Shown here: positions 52,391 to 64,000 of the stretch, one piece after another
Position numbering within the stretch: position 1 is the first letter of the stretch
How the letters are laid out: each line of letters starts with the position of its first letter
NCBI RefSeq assembly: GCF_033958435.1
Contig: NC_134158.1
Coordinates: 6,157,837 to 6,221,836, forward strand
DNA length: 64,000 nt
Reading direction: 5' to 3'
Source: Carettochelys insculpta
Taxonomy: Eukaryota; Chordata; Testudines; Carettochelyidae
The notes under the pieces: generated by a model
Seen by the model: only the letters and a program-made list of their open reading frames with translations
What the model was told of the DNA's origin: nothing
The model's database searches: none
Position numbers and translations under genes: made by a program

Positions 52391-53475
52391 ATGCGATGAT
52401 TTTGAATAGTACAGGTTATGGGCTTGTCAGCTGCCCTGATCAGAAGACAATAAGGTTCTTGTCCCAGAATGAGGCTGAGCAGAGTTTGCAAAGACCCTCA
52501 GGATGTGTGGCAGGGACACTACAGTGAGACAAATACAGCTGAGAGGCTTTTATTGAGCTGAATTATGTAATAATCAGATTGTACCAGCTGAGTGCTATCC
52601 TCAGCGTTATAAATGACACAAGGTTGTTCTTGAGACACACATGGTCTTAGGAACTGAAAGCTTTGATTAATATACTCACACCTTTCCTTTATAGTGACAG
52701 AATGATAGACATGTTAGTCTTTCCTTGACAGCCTGGTGACAAGAGACAAAGGGCCAGCCTCACCTCTGGCAGGCCAGGAGAGTTCAGGTCCAGGTGCGTC
52801 TGTTCTCGAGTGGGGGGGCCAGGGCTGAGGAGAAGTAGAAGAGCTAAGAGCTAAAAAAGCTCACATGGAGATCTACTTAACTCCCCCACTGGAACTTACA
52901 ACGAAGATCTAACAGACTGTTAGACTAGTAAGCAAAGGATAGTAACCAAAGAACTAAGAAACCTAGAAGCCCCAGCTCCCCCCTCGGCAGGGTGAGGTCT
53001 TACAGACCTTGAGCAGTTGAGCACCTATGTCCAAACCCAGTTTGCTCACCTACAGAAACACTAGGTGGCACTGACTCCATCGACAGGTGTGTTTGGCCAT
53101 ATGGGTGACAGGTACATACATTGTAATGGCACTAGCTCAGTCTCACAGCTGTTATTTGTGCCCTAACTATCCACATCACTTTCTCTAACCCTGTGTAGTG
53201 CTACAAGGCTGGCCTGCAAATCTGTTGTTGTGGGTTTCTATAGCTACACAGGATTATGGAAAAAGATGGGAGTGGTGTATCAAGCACTCTGTAATTTATC
53301 TGCCCCAGCCGTCGGCTGCATCATGTCCAGCTGGTTACTTAGGGACATTCAGTTAGCCATATTTTTTGGTTGGGATTTGCTATGTGTCTGTTCAGAGCTC
53401 AGCAACGTGGGGCCTCTTAGCTCCCTGGAGTGTAATGCAAACAGACACATAAGCATTGCATAGACAAGGAAACTA
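52391..53475. other. No recognisable gene
   Basis: A poly-adenylation-like TTTATTGAGC occurs at about 52550; otherwise nothing notable. Confidence 0.35.
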
Positions 53476-54860
53476 AGGCTGCCTCTACACTATGAGATAA
53501 AATCAAATTTATTAATATCCATTTCAAACTCTGGAATTTATACATTTGATTTTGACTGTCCTCACCTCCCCACGTACTCCTCACAACATCGAATTATTGC
53601 TGCCACACTCCATTGGCAAACATTAACTGTTGCAGTAGTGCATTGTGGGAACCTATCCCACCATTCCCCCATCCCTGTAGTGTTCTGGGTATGCTTGCTG
53701 GTCTTTGACATCATCTTCCCACATTTCATTGTCCTTATTCCCCTTCCACATTAAGCAAACTTCCATTTTTCCAGACAGAAGGAAGGAAAAGTAGGGCATC
53801 AACAAAGATGGCAAAGTTAACAGAAATCTTTCTTTTTCCTGTAACTGAATTCTCAAGAATTTCATAAAAAACTCAGCCAGAGTGTCTTCTGAACTGGCCA
53901 TCCACTGACTGTCCCCACTTCTGTGATTGCATTTAATCCCTGAAAATAACGCAGGGACAATGAAAAGCTTGAAGAAGGAGTTGATAGTAAAGCTGTTGGA
54001 AAAAGAGTTGCTGAGGAAAGGGTTTTTGGGTTCCCAGTCCACCACAGCTTCTGTGCGCACACTATGTTCTCAATTGTCCATCCATGATTGTCCCCACTCC
54101 CTTGATTCCATCGGATCCTTTAATATAACACAGGGACAGTCTGTATAACAGGCAAAGGAATCTCAACTGGCCCTTCATCCATTGTCCACTGTGGTTTTTC
54201 TTTTTGGGGGGTGGGGTCAAAGCATGAAGAAAGGATAGGAAAGGTTAAGAAAAAGATTTTTATAAATGAAATAGCGAAGATTTTGCAAAAAGCAGCAGGT
54301 GTCTGCAATGGGCACTAAGCCCCTGGAAATATTTTTGGTGGGGTCAGGCACGGCTGTGGTCTGTGGCTGCAGAGCCGGTTGAGGTGTTCCACCACCCTGG
54401 AATATCTTAGCTGCCAGCGGAGACACTCCCCGATGGCAGCAAGCCCCGGTCCTTGCTGAGGTGTGGGGTGAGGGTTTCAGTGGGGGGCCAGTTGAAGAAG
54501 TCCCCCTGAATATGTTAGCTGCTGGGGGAGGCTTCCCCCAGAAGCAGAAAGGTCCCAAAAATATTTTTGGTTGGGGGCCAGTTGAAGTCCTCCCTCCAAG
54601 TGGCAGAAAGGCCCCAGTTGTGTATCTAGGGCAGGAGTTGCTGAGGAAAGGATCTTTGGGTTCCCAGTCCACTATGCAGCTTCTGCACACTGTCTGTTCT
54701 CAACTGGCCATCCGCCGACTGTCCCCTGCCCTCCCTGCGTCTGATCCCTGAAAATAACACAGGGGCAATGAAAAGCTTGAAAAAAGAGTTGAAAGGAAAG
54801 TTTTTGAAAAAATGTAGTTACTGAGGGGGAGGGTATCTGGCTTCCCAGTTCATTATACAG
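53476..54860. repeat. Repeat cluster with internal duplicated modules
   Basis: Starts GGCTGCCTCTACACTATGAG, a DNA-element-like end. The module around GGGTTCCCAGTCCAC, CACAGGGAC and AATGAAAAGCTTGAA occurs near 53885-54060, partly at 54060-54150, and again at 54630-54860. Confidence 0.5.
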
Positions 54861-55555
54861 CTCTGACAGTTGGAACCGGAACTAACCGGTTTTTCCCGCT
54901 CTTTTCCCTGAGCATTCCATCCCCTCAGAGCTGTTTGCCCCACCAGGGCGCGAGGGGCAGGTTCCTCCCAAGGCGTCCGTCAGAGCCGGTGATGGATGGA
55001 CAGACGTACATCCCCGGGCGGCTGTCCAGCGTTGCCCCCACCCCCGCAGCAGCAGCGCTGTCTGGCCCAGGGCAGAGCCAGCAGGGGCGTCACGCTTCCC
55101 AGTGCTGGCCGGCTGCTGCCTGCCAAGGGAGGGGAAGGAGGAGATCGTCCTTCCACCCGCCCGTCTGTCCCCTCACACCCCATCCACGCACCTGCCAGCA
55201 CCGCCCAGCCACTGCCTCCCTCAGCTCCCACCGCCCAGGGACTCCTCAGTGCCCCCAAGGGCTCCCCGGAGTCCAACAGCCGTAGGTCCTGAGCACCCGC
55301 CACCCTGACGGATGCCACCCGGCGCTCCCCGAGGGCAGGGCTCTCTAGCTGGGGACTGAGCGTATGGGTGTGCAGGGGTGCTGGGCTGGGCTCCCTGACG
55401 AGTGGGACGGTCCCTGTTCCACTGTTGTGTGCAGCTCTCTGGCCACCCACCACCAGCAGCAGTGCTGCAGGAAGGATGGCAACACCAGCCCATCCCATTC
55501 TCCCTCCTCCCCTGGTCCTGGCAGTAGCGCTGCCATCAGAGCTGGGTGTGTGACT
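54861..55555. other. GC-rich region without a supported gene
   Basis: Long frames on minus come from low stop frequency. Proline/serine/glycine-rich translations have no domain. Confidence 0.35.
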
Positions 55556-56100
55556 AGAGATCATCTGTCTGTGCTCACCTAGCACAGAAGGCAGCAGCCC
55601 CATCGGCAGCCGAGCAGAAGGGAAAGTGGCTATAACGTACCACACCGCCCTTCCTTCTGCGCTGCTGCTGGCGGCAACGTTGATTCCTGAGCTGGGCGGT
55701 CTGCCAGTTCCCATCACTCTCTGGCCCCTGGGCATGCAAAGCAGCACTGCCCCCAGGCAGGGGCACCGAAGGAAGGGGGGCAGTAGCAGACCATGCTGCC
55801 CTTCTGTGCTGCTGCCTGCAGCGGGGTTGTCACCCAGGCTGGGAACCCCACTTATTACCCCAACTTCCTGGCCTCCCTGCTGAGAAGGTATTGCTACTGC
55901 CAGAGGTGGTAGAGAAGGAAGGGAGGCAATACCACGCTGTGCCAGCCTTCCTTCTACACTACTGCCAGCGACAGCACTGACTTTCCGGCTCCCCAGCCGG
56001 AAGGACAGAAGGAAGGCTGGTGACATCATTCAACACCACCCTTGCTTTTGTGCTGTTGCTGGCATCAACGCTGCCTTCTGAGGCAGGCACCGGGCCAGCA
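55556..56100. repeat. Diverged tandem repeat of about 120-165 bp
   Basis: Four loose units share the order 'ccttctgtgctgctgc', 'ggcagc..cg.tg', 'gagctgggc', 'aggaagg...ggcagta..a'. Clear examples begin near 55650, 55795, 55945 and 56040. Confidence 0.45.
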
Positions 56101-57339
56101 GCAGCTGCGCTCTAGGCACCCCCTTTCTCTGTTGTACGTGTGCAGATGTTTCTTGGCACTGACTGAGGTTTTGCTTGGACAGGCTTAGTCAGTGCAGTAG
56201 TTGTGAAATATCCCTGGTATCTGGCAAGTGCTGGGTGCTCCACACCTCTGTCAATCAGGTGCCTTTGTGTGGATTTAGGGGCCTAATTTAGGAAAATGAA
56301 AATTGCCAGCCTGGAGCGGACCAGGATCCATCTAGCCATTCTCCTGCCTCTGATGCTGGCCAGCACCAGCTGCTGCATAGGAAGGTACAACAAATGCTGC
56401 AGTGGAAAACCCTTCCACAGGTGTTGGAATAAAGTCTGGATACTGTATGTGAAGCAACAAAGGTTTATCACAACCAGCTGGTGGAGTGATTGTGAACTTG
56501 GTTGAGTTTCAGAATGCACTGACAGGCATCAGGCTGTGATTGGTTATATAGAGATCAATAGGCAGAGGAAAGGATAGGAGCAGACAGTAAGGAAATGAGC
56601 ATAATCAATGCGCGATCCATGTGAATTAACAAACAACCTGGGAGTTACAAAGAGTTTCTGCGTGCAGTTTACAGAACATTTTATCTACAAACAAGTCCTT
56701 TGAAGAATGCAGTCCAACAATGATGTATAAAGTGATATGTCATCTGTAATACACTGATGTGTAAAGCAGTGATGTCTCGTCTGGCATGCTGCTGTAATCT
56801 TCACACGGACATGATCATTCGTGTTATCTCCACAGAAGCAAAGCAAGCGGGCAATGCAGGATCAAAGCAGAAGATAGTGAAAGAATAGTGTCAGTCGCCC
56901 TTAACTATAGTTCAATTCCCCTCCCCACAGGGTCACTTCCTGGAATGTGGCTGCCTAGAGACTTGTTTACATCAACTGGGATGCCCTCCCCAGATGGCTG
57001 GGGTGGGTAGGGGGGCTTACCAGACTCCATTTTGGAACAGTGGTTCTTAACAAATATCATGGCCTACTTCAAATGTTGTTCCTATAACAGGGAATGTTCT
57101 TCCTGACCCCAGTCAGTCAGAGGTCAGATTACACACTGGATCCTGAGGGTTCCTCTCCTTTCTGAACTAGTGGTTGATCTTTCAATCCTTACTTGTGTCC
57201 CTCAGGAACGAGACTTTAGGTATATAAAGGTCCAAAACTTTTCTGAATGCTGCTACGCTCTGGGTCCCAACGATGCCTTGTAGCAATGAGTTCCACATGC
57301 TCATATAGTAGGTGGGAAAAATGGGCAGATAATGGAGGG
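56101..57339. other. Mostly unclassified, with a CR1-like scrap and an LTR-like start
   Basis: 56300-56370 resembles the CR1 tail ('ggatccatctagccattctc'). From about 56445 the sequence AACAAAGGTTTATCACAACC resembles the inverted poly(A) region of LTRs seen elsewhere here. Confidence 0.3.
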
Positions 57340-57359
57340 TTCATGGATTTAGGGAACAA

Positions 57360-57430
57360 GAAGTCCTGGGGCACCTTATAGACTAACAGATACTTTGGAG
57401 CATAAGCTTTCGTGGGCAAAGATCCGCTTC
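57360..57430 (-). repeat. Penelope-like 3' tail fragment
   Basis: AAGAAGTCCTGGGGCACC and ACTTTGGAGCATAAGCTTTC match the minus part of 33020-33122. Confidence 0.6.
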
Positions 57431-57808
57431 ATCCCTGGATTTCGGGCTTCTCCTAGAGGTGCTGGGGTGCCTCCAGGCTTTGGCTGCATGAGTTGAAGCA
57501 GGTGGATTTTGCCCAGGAGGGCCTGGGAGAGAAATAGCCAGGGGGCAGGGCAGATGGCTAACACTGGGACATCAGAGATGGAATATCAGTGGGTCACTTG
57601 CCCACCTCTCCTGCTGCTCCAGGATTGTGGCCCTGCAGTACCCCTGCTGGTCCAGCCCAACCTGTGGGAAAGTGGCTTTGGAGGAGCCAGCTGGGGACTC
57701 ACTCAAGTTAGGACACTTGTTAGGAGTCTGGGGCAAAGAGATTTAAAAGCATATATCTGTTGGATGGTGATAGCTCTTGCTATGAAGGCAGGGGGCTGGA
57801 CTCAAGGG

Positions 57809-58228
57809 CTCCCGTTACACTAGAGGCTTTCGCTGACAAAACCTGTGGAGCCTTTAATACACAAATGGGTTCTGTGGACAGTGAGTTGACAAAGCTCAGC
57901 ACTTCTGCTGGCAGCATTCTGCCTCAAAGCTTTGAGGCATAACGGTGCTGTGGGTAGGTATCTGTCAACAAAACAGCTGTGTAAAGACCCCCAGAGGGTC
58001 TCTCTCCACAGAAAGGGCATCCACGACAATGGGAGGCTCTCTCTGCTGTCCTTCCAGGTGCCTGTTGTGTGGGGGGAGCAACCACGCAGTGTGACTGCTC
58101 TGTCGACAGAGCAGAGCGCTCTCCCGGGTTGTTTTTGTGTGCACACGCGATCGTTCAGCAGAGGCTTTGTCGGGAAATCTCTCTTGACAGTGACTTCTGC
58201 CGACAGAGTGCTGTAGCGTAACCACAGC
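57809..58228. mobile_element. MITE with diverged TIRs (about 420 bp)
   Basis: The left end CCGTTACACTAGAGGCTTTC is imperfectly mirrored by GAGTGCTGTAGCGTAACCAC at the right, with CTGACAAAAC / TTCTGCCGACAG inside. Confidence 0.5.
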
Positions 58229-58498
58229 CAATGACCTGTCAAGGTCCCTTCCACTTCTATGAAATATGTATATCTCCACATATTTAATGGATAAACCAGC
58301 AACATGTGAGAGTGTGCTTGTGGGTGTGATTCCTTGAGGACCTTTATGATGTCACATTAGAATGTTCGCTTCGCTTTCCTCTCCGCGAGCTGGATGGAGC
58401 CCGGAGAGGAGCTCAGCTGGAGGTGCCCAAACAGCAGGTGACTTCTGCTTTGTCAGAGGTTATAGAGTAAAGAGCTTTCAGCCTCATTGACTAGCAAT

Positions 58499-59370
58499 AT
58501 GGAAGAGCATCTGGCAGCCATGATGACTGAGATAGACTCCTCCCAGAGTCCGGAGACAGAGGGAAAAACCCCCCTCTTTGTTCTCCAGGACAGAACAGCA
58601 GGAGGAGGACAGCCTTGAGGACTCCACCAACTCCTGCTTTATCAATGAGTCGTCCATCCCCACCTCCTCCACCATCTCCACCTATGCTGAGGTCCAGCTG
58701 TATGTGCCACCCTGCAGCGCTGTTTTCCAGCCAGCTGAGGGAGGAGCAGGAAGCAGGTGTGATGTGCAAGGTGGTGGGGATTTTGAGGAGCACCTGATGG
58801 TCTCAGACTCTGGAGCCAGTGACACCCCTCAGAGTTCCATAGAAGGAAGTGAAGAGCTGACCTTTAAGACCACTCTCAGCAGTCCCAGTGCACCCAGTAG
58901 GGGATCCTGGCTGAAGGCTCCAGACTGCAAACCCCCCGGAAGGACTCAGAGGGCCGGACTGACAGGGATTCTAGTCAGCAGAGGAGGAACAAAGTGGATT
59001 TGGTCCAGAGGTTATTGAAAACCCAGAACAGCCTGAAGTGACCCTCACAACGGAGGCTGCCCCTGAGGCAGCGGTGGTAGGGTGCCCATCTTCAGGGTCT
59101 GTGGAGACAGAGGTAACCTCTGGCACCTCAGCCTGCCCCCCTCCTGTCTCAGCTGGCGTTCCCTCATGAGATGGCTGCGACAGAGATTCTGGAGATTCCC
59201 GTCAGGAAAGCCCCAGGCTTGCAGCAACCAGGGCACAGGGGTGTACAAGGGACTAAGGCGCAGTATATTAAGAAAGTGGATCTCCCATAGGCGCGACTCT
59301 GTTTACCCCCAGGAAAGCTGCTCTGAACCCCTTCCAACCAGTAACTGGCTGCTGTCAGCTGCAGGAATCT
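58499..59370 (+). pseudogene. Unrecognised, decayed coding region
   Basis: ATG at 58499 opens M-E-E-H-L-A-A-M-M-T-E-I-D, then the reading moves by one base near 58580 into a frame open to 59018 (S/T/E-rich, acidic). A third stretch around 59000-59165 gives an acidic Glu/Pro/Thr-rich reading. The composition is coding-like and continuous across frames, suggesting a broken single gene of about 250 codons. No domain was recognised. The acidic low-complexity style could belong to a transposon accessory protein, but that is a guess. Confidence 0.3.
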
Positions 59371-62300
59371 GAATATAGACTACCACACACCAAGGGCTGC
59401 TTATTTGTAAATATCTACTATTTTTGTACATGGCTTCCCATTCCCACCACTTTCCTTCAGTGCTTTAGGAAAATGCTTATTTTTCAAATATATACTATTT
59501 TTTGAAATAGCTTCTTGTGTCCTCTGCCTCTCTGTAGGACTTTCGGAAGATGGTTAGTTTTAAAATATACATTATTTCTGTTAACAGAAAAAGAACGAGC
59601 AGGAGACGATGCAGACCTGCGGTGTCCAACACACCTTCTGCTCGCGGGTGTGCTCCCTTGCACACGCACTCGACACGGGGGGCGGGGGGAGCCCAGGCAG
59701 AGCAGTACCATGGCAGTGGGAAGGGGCTGGGTGCAGACACAAATCTGAGAAGGGACAGGAGGCTGTTCCCTCCCACCACTTGGCCCTAAGGAGGCCAGAG
59801 CTTGGGGTTCAAACCTGCAAACTCCTCCCAGCACCTCGGCCTTCCTGGCCAGCTGAGCCCTGGGGTCTCACCAAGGAGAGATTCAGGCACTGCCCCACAA
59901 ATCAGCAGAGCCTCCATAGCCACCCCCAGCGGGCAGCAGGTTTTTCTCCCCGTGGGGCACATCTTCACATGCTCCTGTGCACAGCACCCACACCCTGTCC
60001 CTCTGCACAGCGCCTCCTCACACTCCCTGTCCCCGTGCCCAGCACCATTCACACACCCTGCCTCCACCCATTACCCCACTTCCAGACACCCTGCCCCCTG
60101 CCCATCACCCCACTTCCACACACCCTGCCCCTGTTCCACTGCCAGCGGCACACCCTGCAAGCATCATTAGCAGGGTGTGTGTGTGGAGCAGCGGGAGGGG
60201 CGCCCCACGGAGCTGTCGCTGGCTAATGCGCTGTCCCACAATACTGCCCCCTTACACACTCTCTCTCCTTAAATAGCAGCAGTGTCCAATACTAAGTGAA
60301 GGATCACCACACTTGTGGTTGTCATCCTTCTATACTCATCACAGCCCCCCCTCACTCTAACAATGCCCCCTTCTCCCTGGCATCCCCCAAACCTCTCACT
60401 CTAAATAAATGCCTTCCCCAGAGCCAGGCACCCCCAGCCCCGCATCTAACTATTGCTCTCCCCCTCCCCACAAAGTCAGGCACCTACACACCCCCTCCCC
60501 AAACTGAATGCAGCGACTCACCCAAGCCACCTCCTCAGGAGCCAAAGGAGCCATGCTGGGTCCAGAGCTGTGGCCTCACTGGCAGAAGCCATCCCAGGGC
60601 TAAAGCCACAGCCCGAGCAGTAAGTGGGCCCGAGCTGCTGCCAGTACGCATTTGTCCCATCAAGCAGTGGGGTGTGTGCACACAGTGGGACGGCACCCAT
60701 GTGTGCGGGTTGGAGGAGCTGCATTTAAATGCTCCAAGAGCTGTATGCGGCTCCAGAGCCAATTGCCACACCCCCGTGTCCCATTCGTCACATGTGCCTG
60801 ACAGTAGAGGCTGCTGCCCTGAGACACCACATGCCGGGAAACAGAAGCCCCATAAAATTTGCCCATGTTCTATAAAAAAGTCAGGACCCAGTGAGACCAT
60901 TACAATAAGGGACTGTTTCTGTAAACATGGGGCTGATGGTCACCCTGCCACCGCTTGGAGGAGCTAAAATTCCCACTGCAGACGACAGAATTAGAGGAGT
61001 GGTAGGACTATGACGTGAGGAGGTCAGGTTCCCTGTCACCTGATGTGCAGAGACCTCTCTGAACCTGTTTTCCCTGTCCCCAGGTTGAGTCCCCTCTCTT
61101 GTTGAGTGCAACCAGCAGCAAGACAGCCTCGTCCTCGTGCACATGACAACACCTCTCATTATGTGTCATTATGTCACTCATTTCTGTGTTATTAAACCCG
61201 GAGAACACATTCAACTCTCCCCTGGTGGCAGTTAATCCCTCTGGCAGCTTTAACAAATCCCTTTATTGGTCAACAGATTGGCACCTAATGAGGTGAATCC
61301 AACGGGAATGACAGGCTGAACTGACGCTGGGACCTCTGTCCCTAAGCAATACACCCTGACTGGACACTCTCTGCAGCACCCCCAGAACACTCCTCCATTA
61401 GTGCCTGGGGAGCTCCAGGGGTCAGCCTTCTGCCTGCTGAAGCTGGTTGCTACAGGGGCCAGATTCAAGGTACAATAGTTCCTCTTAATGCGACAAAACA
61501 GAACCAGATTGTGCCCCTCCCAGGAATCTGAGAAAACTTTCCACCTCCGTCAGCCCCACTAGAAACCAGCCCTACCTTTTCCACAGGCCCTGGGTCTGGG
61601 TACAGGAAAGCAGAGTTTTTATTAGAAGGGAAGTGAGTGTTAGTTTGGGGTCAAAACCAGCCAGTACCTTCAGAGATGGGCCACCTAAGCAAAGCACCTC
61701 CCCCAGAGCATGCTGGGAAGCATGCCCTGCCTCAGTTTCTCAGCTGGATGGTGGGAAAATCTGACTAGCACCCTACTCACAGGGAGCAGCCCACAGTTCA
61801 TCTATTCTACCCCCCACACACTGCACCAGGCTGCCTGGCTCACACTGCGTGGGCTGCTTACAGCTGTGCCGGTCACTCAGCCACTGTTGGCCACTATCCC
61901 TGTTGTCACCCCCTCTCTGCAACATTTTCTGTGATGTCACGCCAGGAGGTCCTGCCCCTTAGCCTGGCTCACCGTGATCTCAGCCATTAACCCGGCTCCT
62001 CACCATTCCTCATGGACCCAGAGCAGGCCTAGGGTTTAGCATCTTGACCTGGTCATCAGTGAGTTGTAACTCAGCACCAACCAGAACTGATGCCGTGGGC
62101 CACTCAGCTTCCTTTGCTGAATTCCTGGCCAGAGTGGGCGTGTCTATGCAAATACAGCCTGGGGCTGAGGTCTCTCCTGGCCAGCTAATGGCTGGAGAGA
62201 GTTCCTTCTGACGGGGCGGACATAGGGAAATCCCACAGGCCAGTGGTTCCCAGACTTTTCAGTATCATGCCACTCTTTTGATTTTTGAGAAACCCTGAGG

Positions 62301-62420
62301 CCCCGCACCTCTTCTTTACCATCATCCAACCCCTGTCTAATAAAAATTCACTTTGTAATTAAAACAAACACAAAAATTAAAAGTAAGCACAAAAGTATTT
62401 TTTCTTGGCCCCTTGCGGGT
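59371..62420. other. No supported gene
   Basis: Includes C-rich CACCCTG-type low-complexity sequence at 59980-60150 and cytosine-rich stretches to 60540. Open frames here are composition artefacts. TTTTTATTAG near 61617 may be another inverted LTR poly(A) region. Confidence 0.35.
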
Positions 62421-62429
62421 GGCTGGTGC

Positions 62430-62830
62430 GGTCCCAGCTGACCAGCTGCCTAACCCCCTGCCAGTCACCAGAGCTACCCGCTACAGCCGCCACTCGCCTG
62501 AGGCCTGCGCTGCCAGAGCCACCTACCCGCCTGCTAGCTGCTGGGGCTAGCTGCCAACCTGCCCACCCACCAGCTGCTGGGGCCACCTGCCTGCCTGCCA
62601 GCCACTGGGGCCCCGCATGCCAGGGCCAGCTACCACCCCACCAGCTGCCCCAGCCATGGACCAGCCATCCGAGCTGCCTGCATTGCCAAAGCCAGCCACC
62701 CACCCATCAGCCTGAGCTGCCCAAGCCCCATGCTGCCCAGGCCAGTCGCCCGAGCTACACACTGCTGGGCCACCTGCCTGCTCGCCAGCCACCTGAGCCA
62801 AGGAGGGGCTGTGTCAGCCACAGACACACT
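62430..62830. repeat. Degenerate short tandem repeat
   Basis: Loose repetition of 'ccacctgcctgcctgccagc' and 'agctgctggggcc' over 400 bases. Period irregular, about 35-45. Confidence 0.5.
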
Positions 62831-64000
62831 GCAGGAGCAGAGGGACAGCGGAGGACTGTGTGGCTGCAGTCATGAATCCAGGGGGGCGAGCTGATCCTAC
62901 AGCTCCCTTGCTGCCTTGTCAGCATGGTAATCAGGAGTAGTTAGTACCATTCGTCCTAGAAAGAGAGGGAGGGGCCCAGGTGCCTCCTTCCTCCCCAGAC
63001 AACCAAGACTAACTCCAACAGAGAGCTGATGGCACAAAGAACCCCCTTATTGCTTTGCACCCATCTTTTTATGGGTTTCAGTCCATAGCTCCTGTCCTGT
63101 CCCACTGCCCCAGGATGCTGTATGACCATGAGTCATCAGCTAACAGCAGATGGGGCTTTGATCTTCTCTTTCTCTTTCCTGGGTGGATGCTTTTGCAGGG
63201 CTCAGTCCGACTGTTCTCTGGCCATCCAGGTGCTGCCAGCAGCTAGTTGTCTAGACAGGCTGCTTTCAGCAACTGAATCCATTGGGCCACACCCACATTC
63301 ACACTTTCCTCCCTCACAAACAAAATATAACTCTATGGAACAGAGCTCAATCTGTAAAACAAAGCTACAAGAGGTATTAGCAAAGTACCTGTACTCTTAT
63401 ACGAAAGCTAAACTACTCCAGCTCGGCTTCAGTATTTCATACAGAAATTCACACTCCCTTATCATGGTGAGATGTTACAATAGCTAAGAGGTTATACGGG
63501 CAATGACTATTGCAAAGCTTACAGAAAGTGGCACTTCAGAGGGGCCGGGGCAACTCCACCTTTACCACCCCACATCGACAGACCTGAATGTGTATCTCTT
63601 TGTTACCCCAGTTTGTGTCCTTGATCCCCAAAATGTCTCTCTTCTCTCCCTCTCACTCTGTGTTCCCCACCATGGTGTCCTCAGTGGTCCCTAGTATATG
63701 TGAGTCCACCCTGCCTTACTGTGTGTGTGTGTGCACGCACATGCCCTTTGCACCCCCCCTCTCCCTAAGCATGTACCATATGAGGATTTCATAATGGATG
63801 AAAGAGGGCCAGATTTCACCCCTGTGTACACCTGTGACAGTACTCAGCAATCCAAGCCGTGTGTCTCTCTCTTTCTCCCTCTGGATAAAAGGAAACAAAA
63901 CCACAACATTTTCCCCCTGCCCCCCAGCCTCACACTGGCTGCTTAGCTCCATTTCAGACACTCCCCATCCCTAGCACATAGCATTTTTGCTTCTCTGCTT
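62831..64000. other. No recognisable gene
   Basis: Ordinary AT/GC-mixed sequence with a short GT run near 63720. Confidence 0.35.

Noticed and set aside
54980..56029. 349-codon minus-strand frame
   Set aside because: Overlaps a diverged tandem repeat and GC-rich sequence; low-complexity product with no domain and competing frames on the other strand.
59977..60276. Proline/threonine/histidine-rich frames
   Set aside because: Product of a CACCCTG-type low-complexity tract, open in several frames.
62405..62875. Proline/alanine-rich 156-codon frame
   Set aside because: Degenerate short tandem repeat; frames on both strands are open over the same stretch.

Overview
This is a window of vertebrate nuclear DNA, most likely from a non-avian sauropsid and most turtle-like. 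That placement rests on many CR1 LINE fragments, Neptune-type Penelope elements, Ty3/gypsy LTR elements and young PIF/Harbinger transposons in one stretch, together with spliced immune-receptor genes. No sequence search could be run, so the species is an inference. Nothing prokaryotic is present.

Two host loci stand out. On the minus strand, six phase-compatible exons between 41142 and 24786 give an intact 243-residue type II membrane protein. It has an N-terminal ITIM, one transmembrane helix, a stalk and a C-type lectin-like domain, which is the plan of an NKR-P1/KLRB1 inhibitory receptor. On the plus strand, 4022-4128 and 4365-4500 are the last two exons of a CLEC2-like lectin, the family that supplies NKR-P1 ligands in other vertebrates. 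Truncated copies of the last CLEC2-like exon lie at 13131-13226 and 20157-20252. The window therefore seems to hold part of an NK-receptor/ligand complex, with receptor and ligand-type genes pointing at each other.

Layout. 1-3812: 3' part of a gypsy-class element with the unusual order protease-integrase-reverse transcriptase-RNase H, ending in an LTR. 4022-5100: CLEC2-like exons and 3' flank. 5985-7149: two MITEs. 7236-14177 and 14182-21203: a tandem duplication of about 7 kb. Each copy has a two-gene Harbinger transposon (Myb-like gene on plus, DDE transposase on minus, converging) with an LTR in the Myb intron and a CCCTG satellite as the transposase intron, followed by 1416 bp of CLEC2-like flank. 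21456-22339: gypsy remnant. 24786-41142: the KLRB1-like gene, with introns filled by a 67-bp minisatellite, a solo LTR, MITEs, Penelope tails and a LINE split by a CR1. 41143-64000: mostly interspersed repeats (CR1, Penelope with GIY-YIG, MITEs, diverged LTRs), with two short unrecognised coding-like stretches near 52.2 and 58.5 kb.

The duplicated block gives a readable order of events. A Harbinger element with a head-to-head right end took an LTR into an intron, then the block was duplicated. The copies since differ in satellite length, poly-Gln and poly-Glu tracts, and at the centre of a large palindrome.
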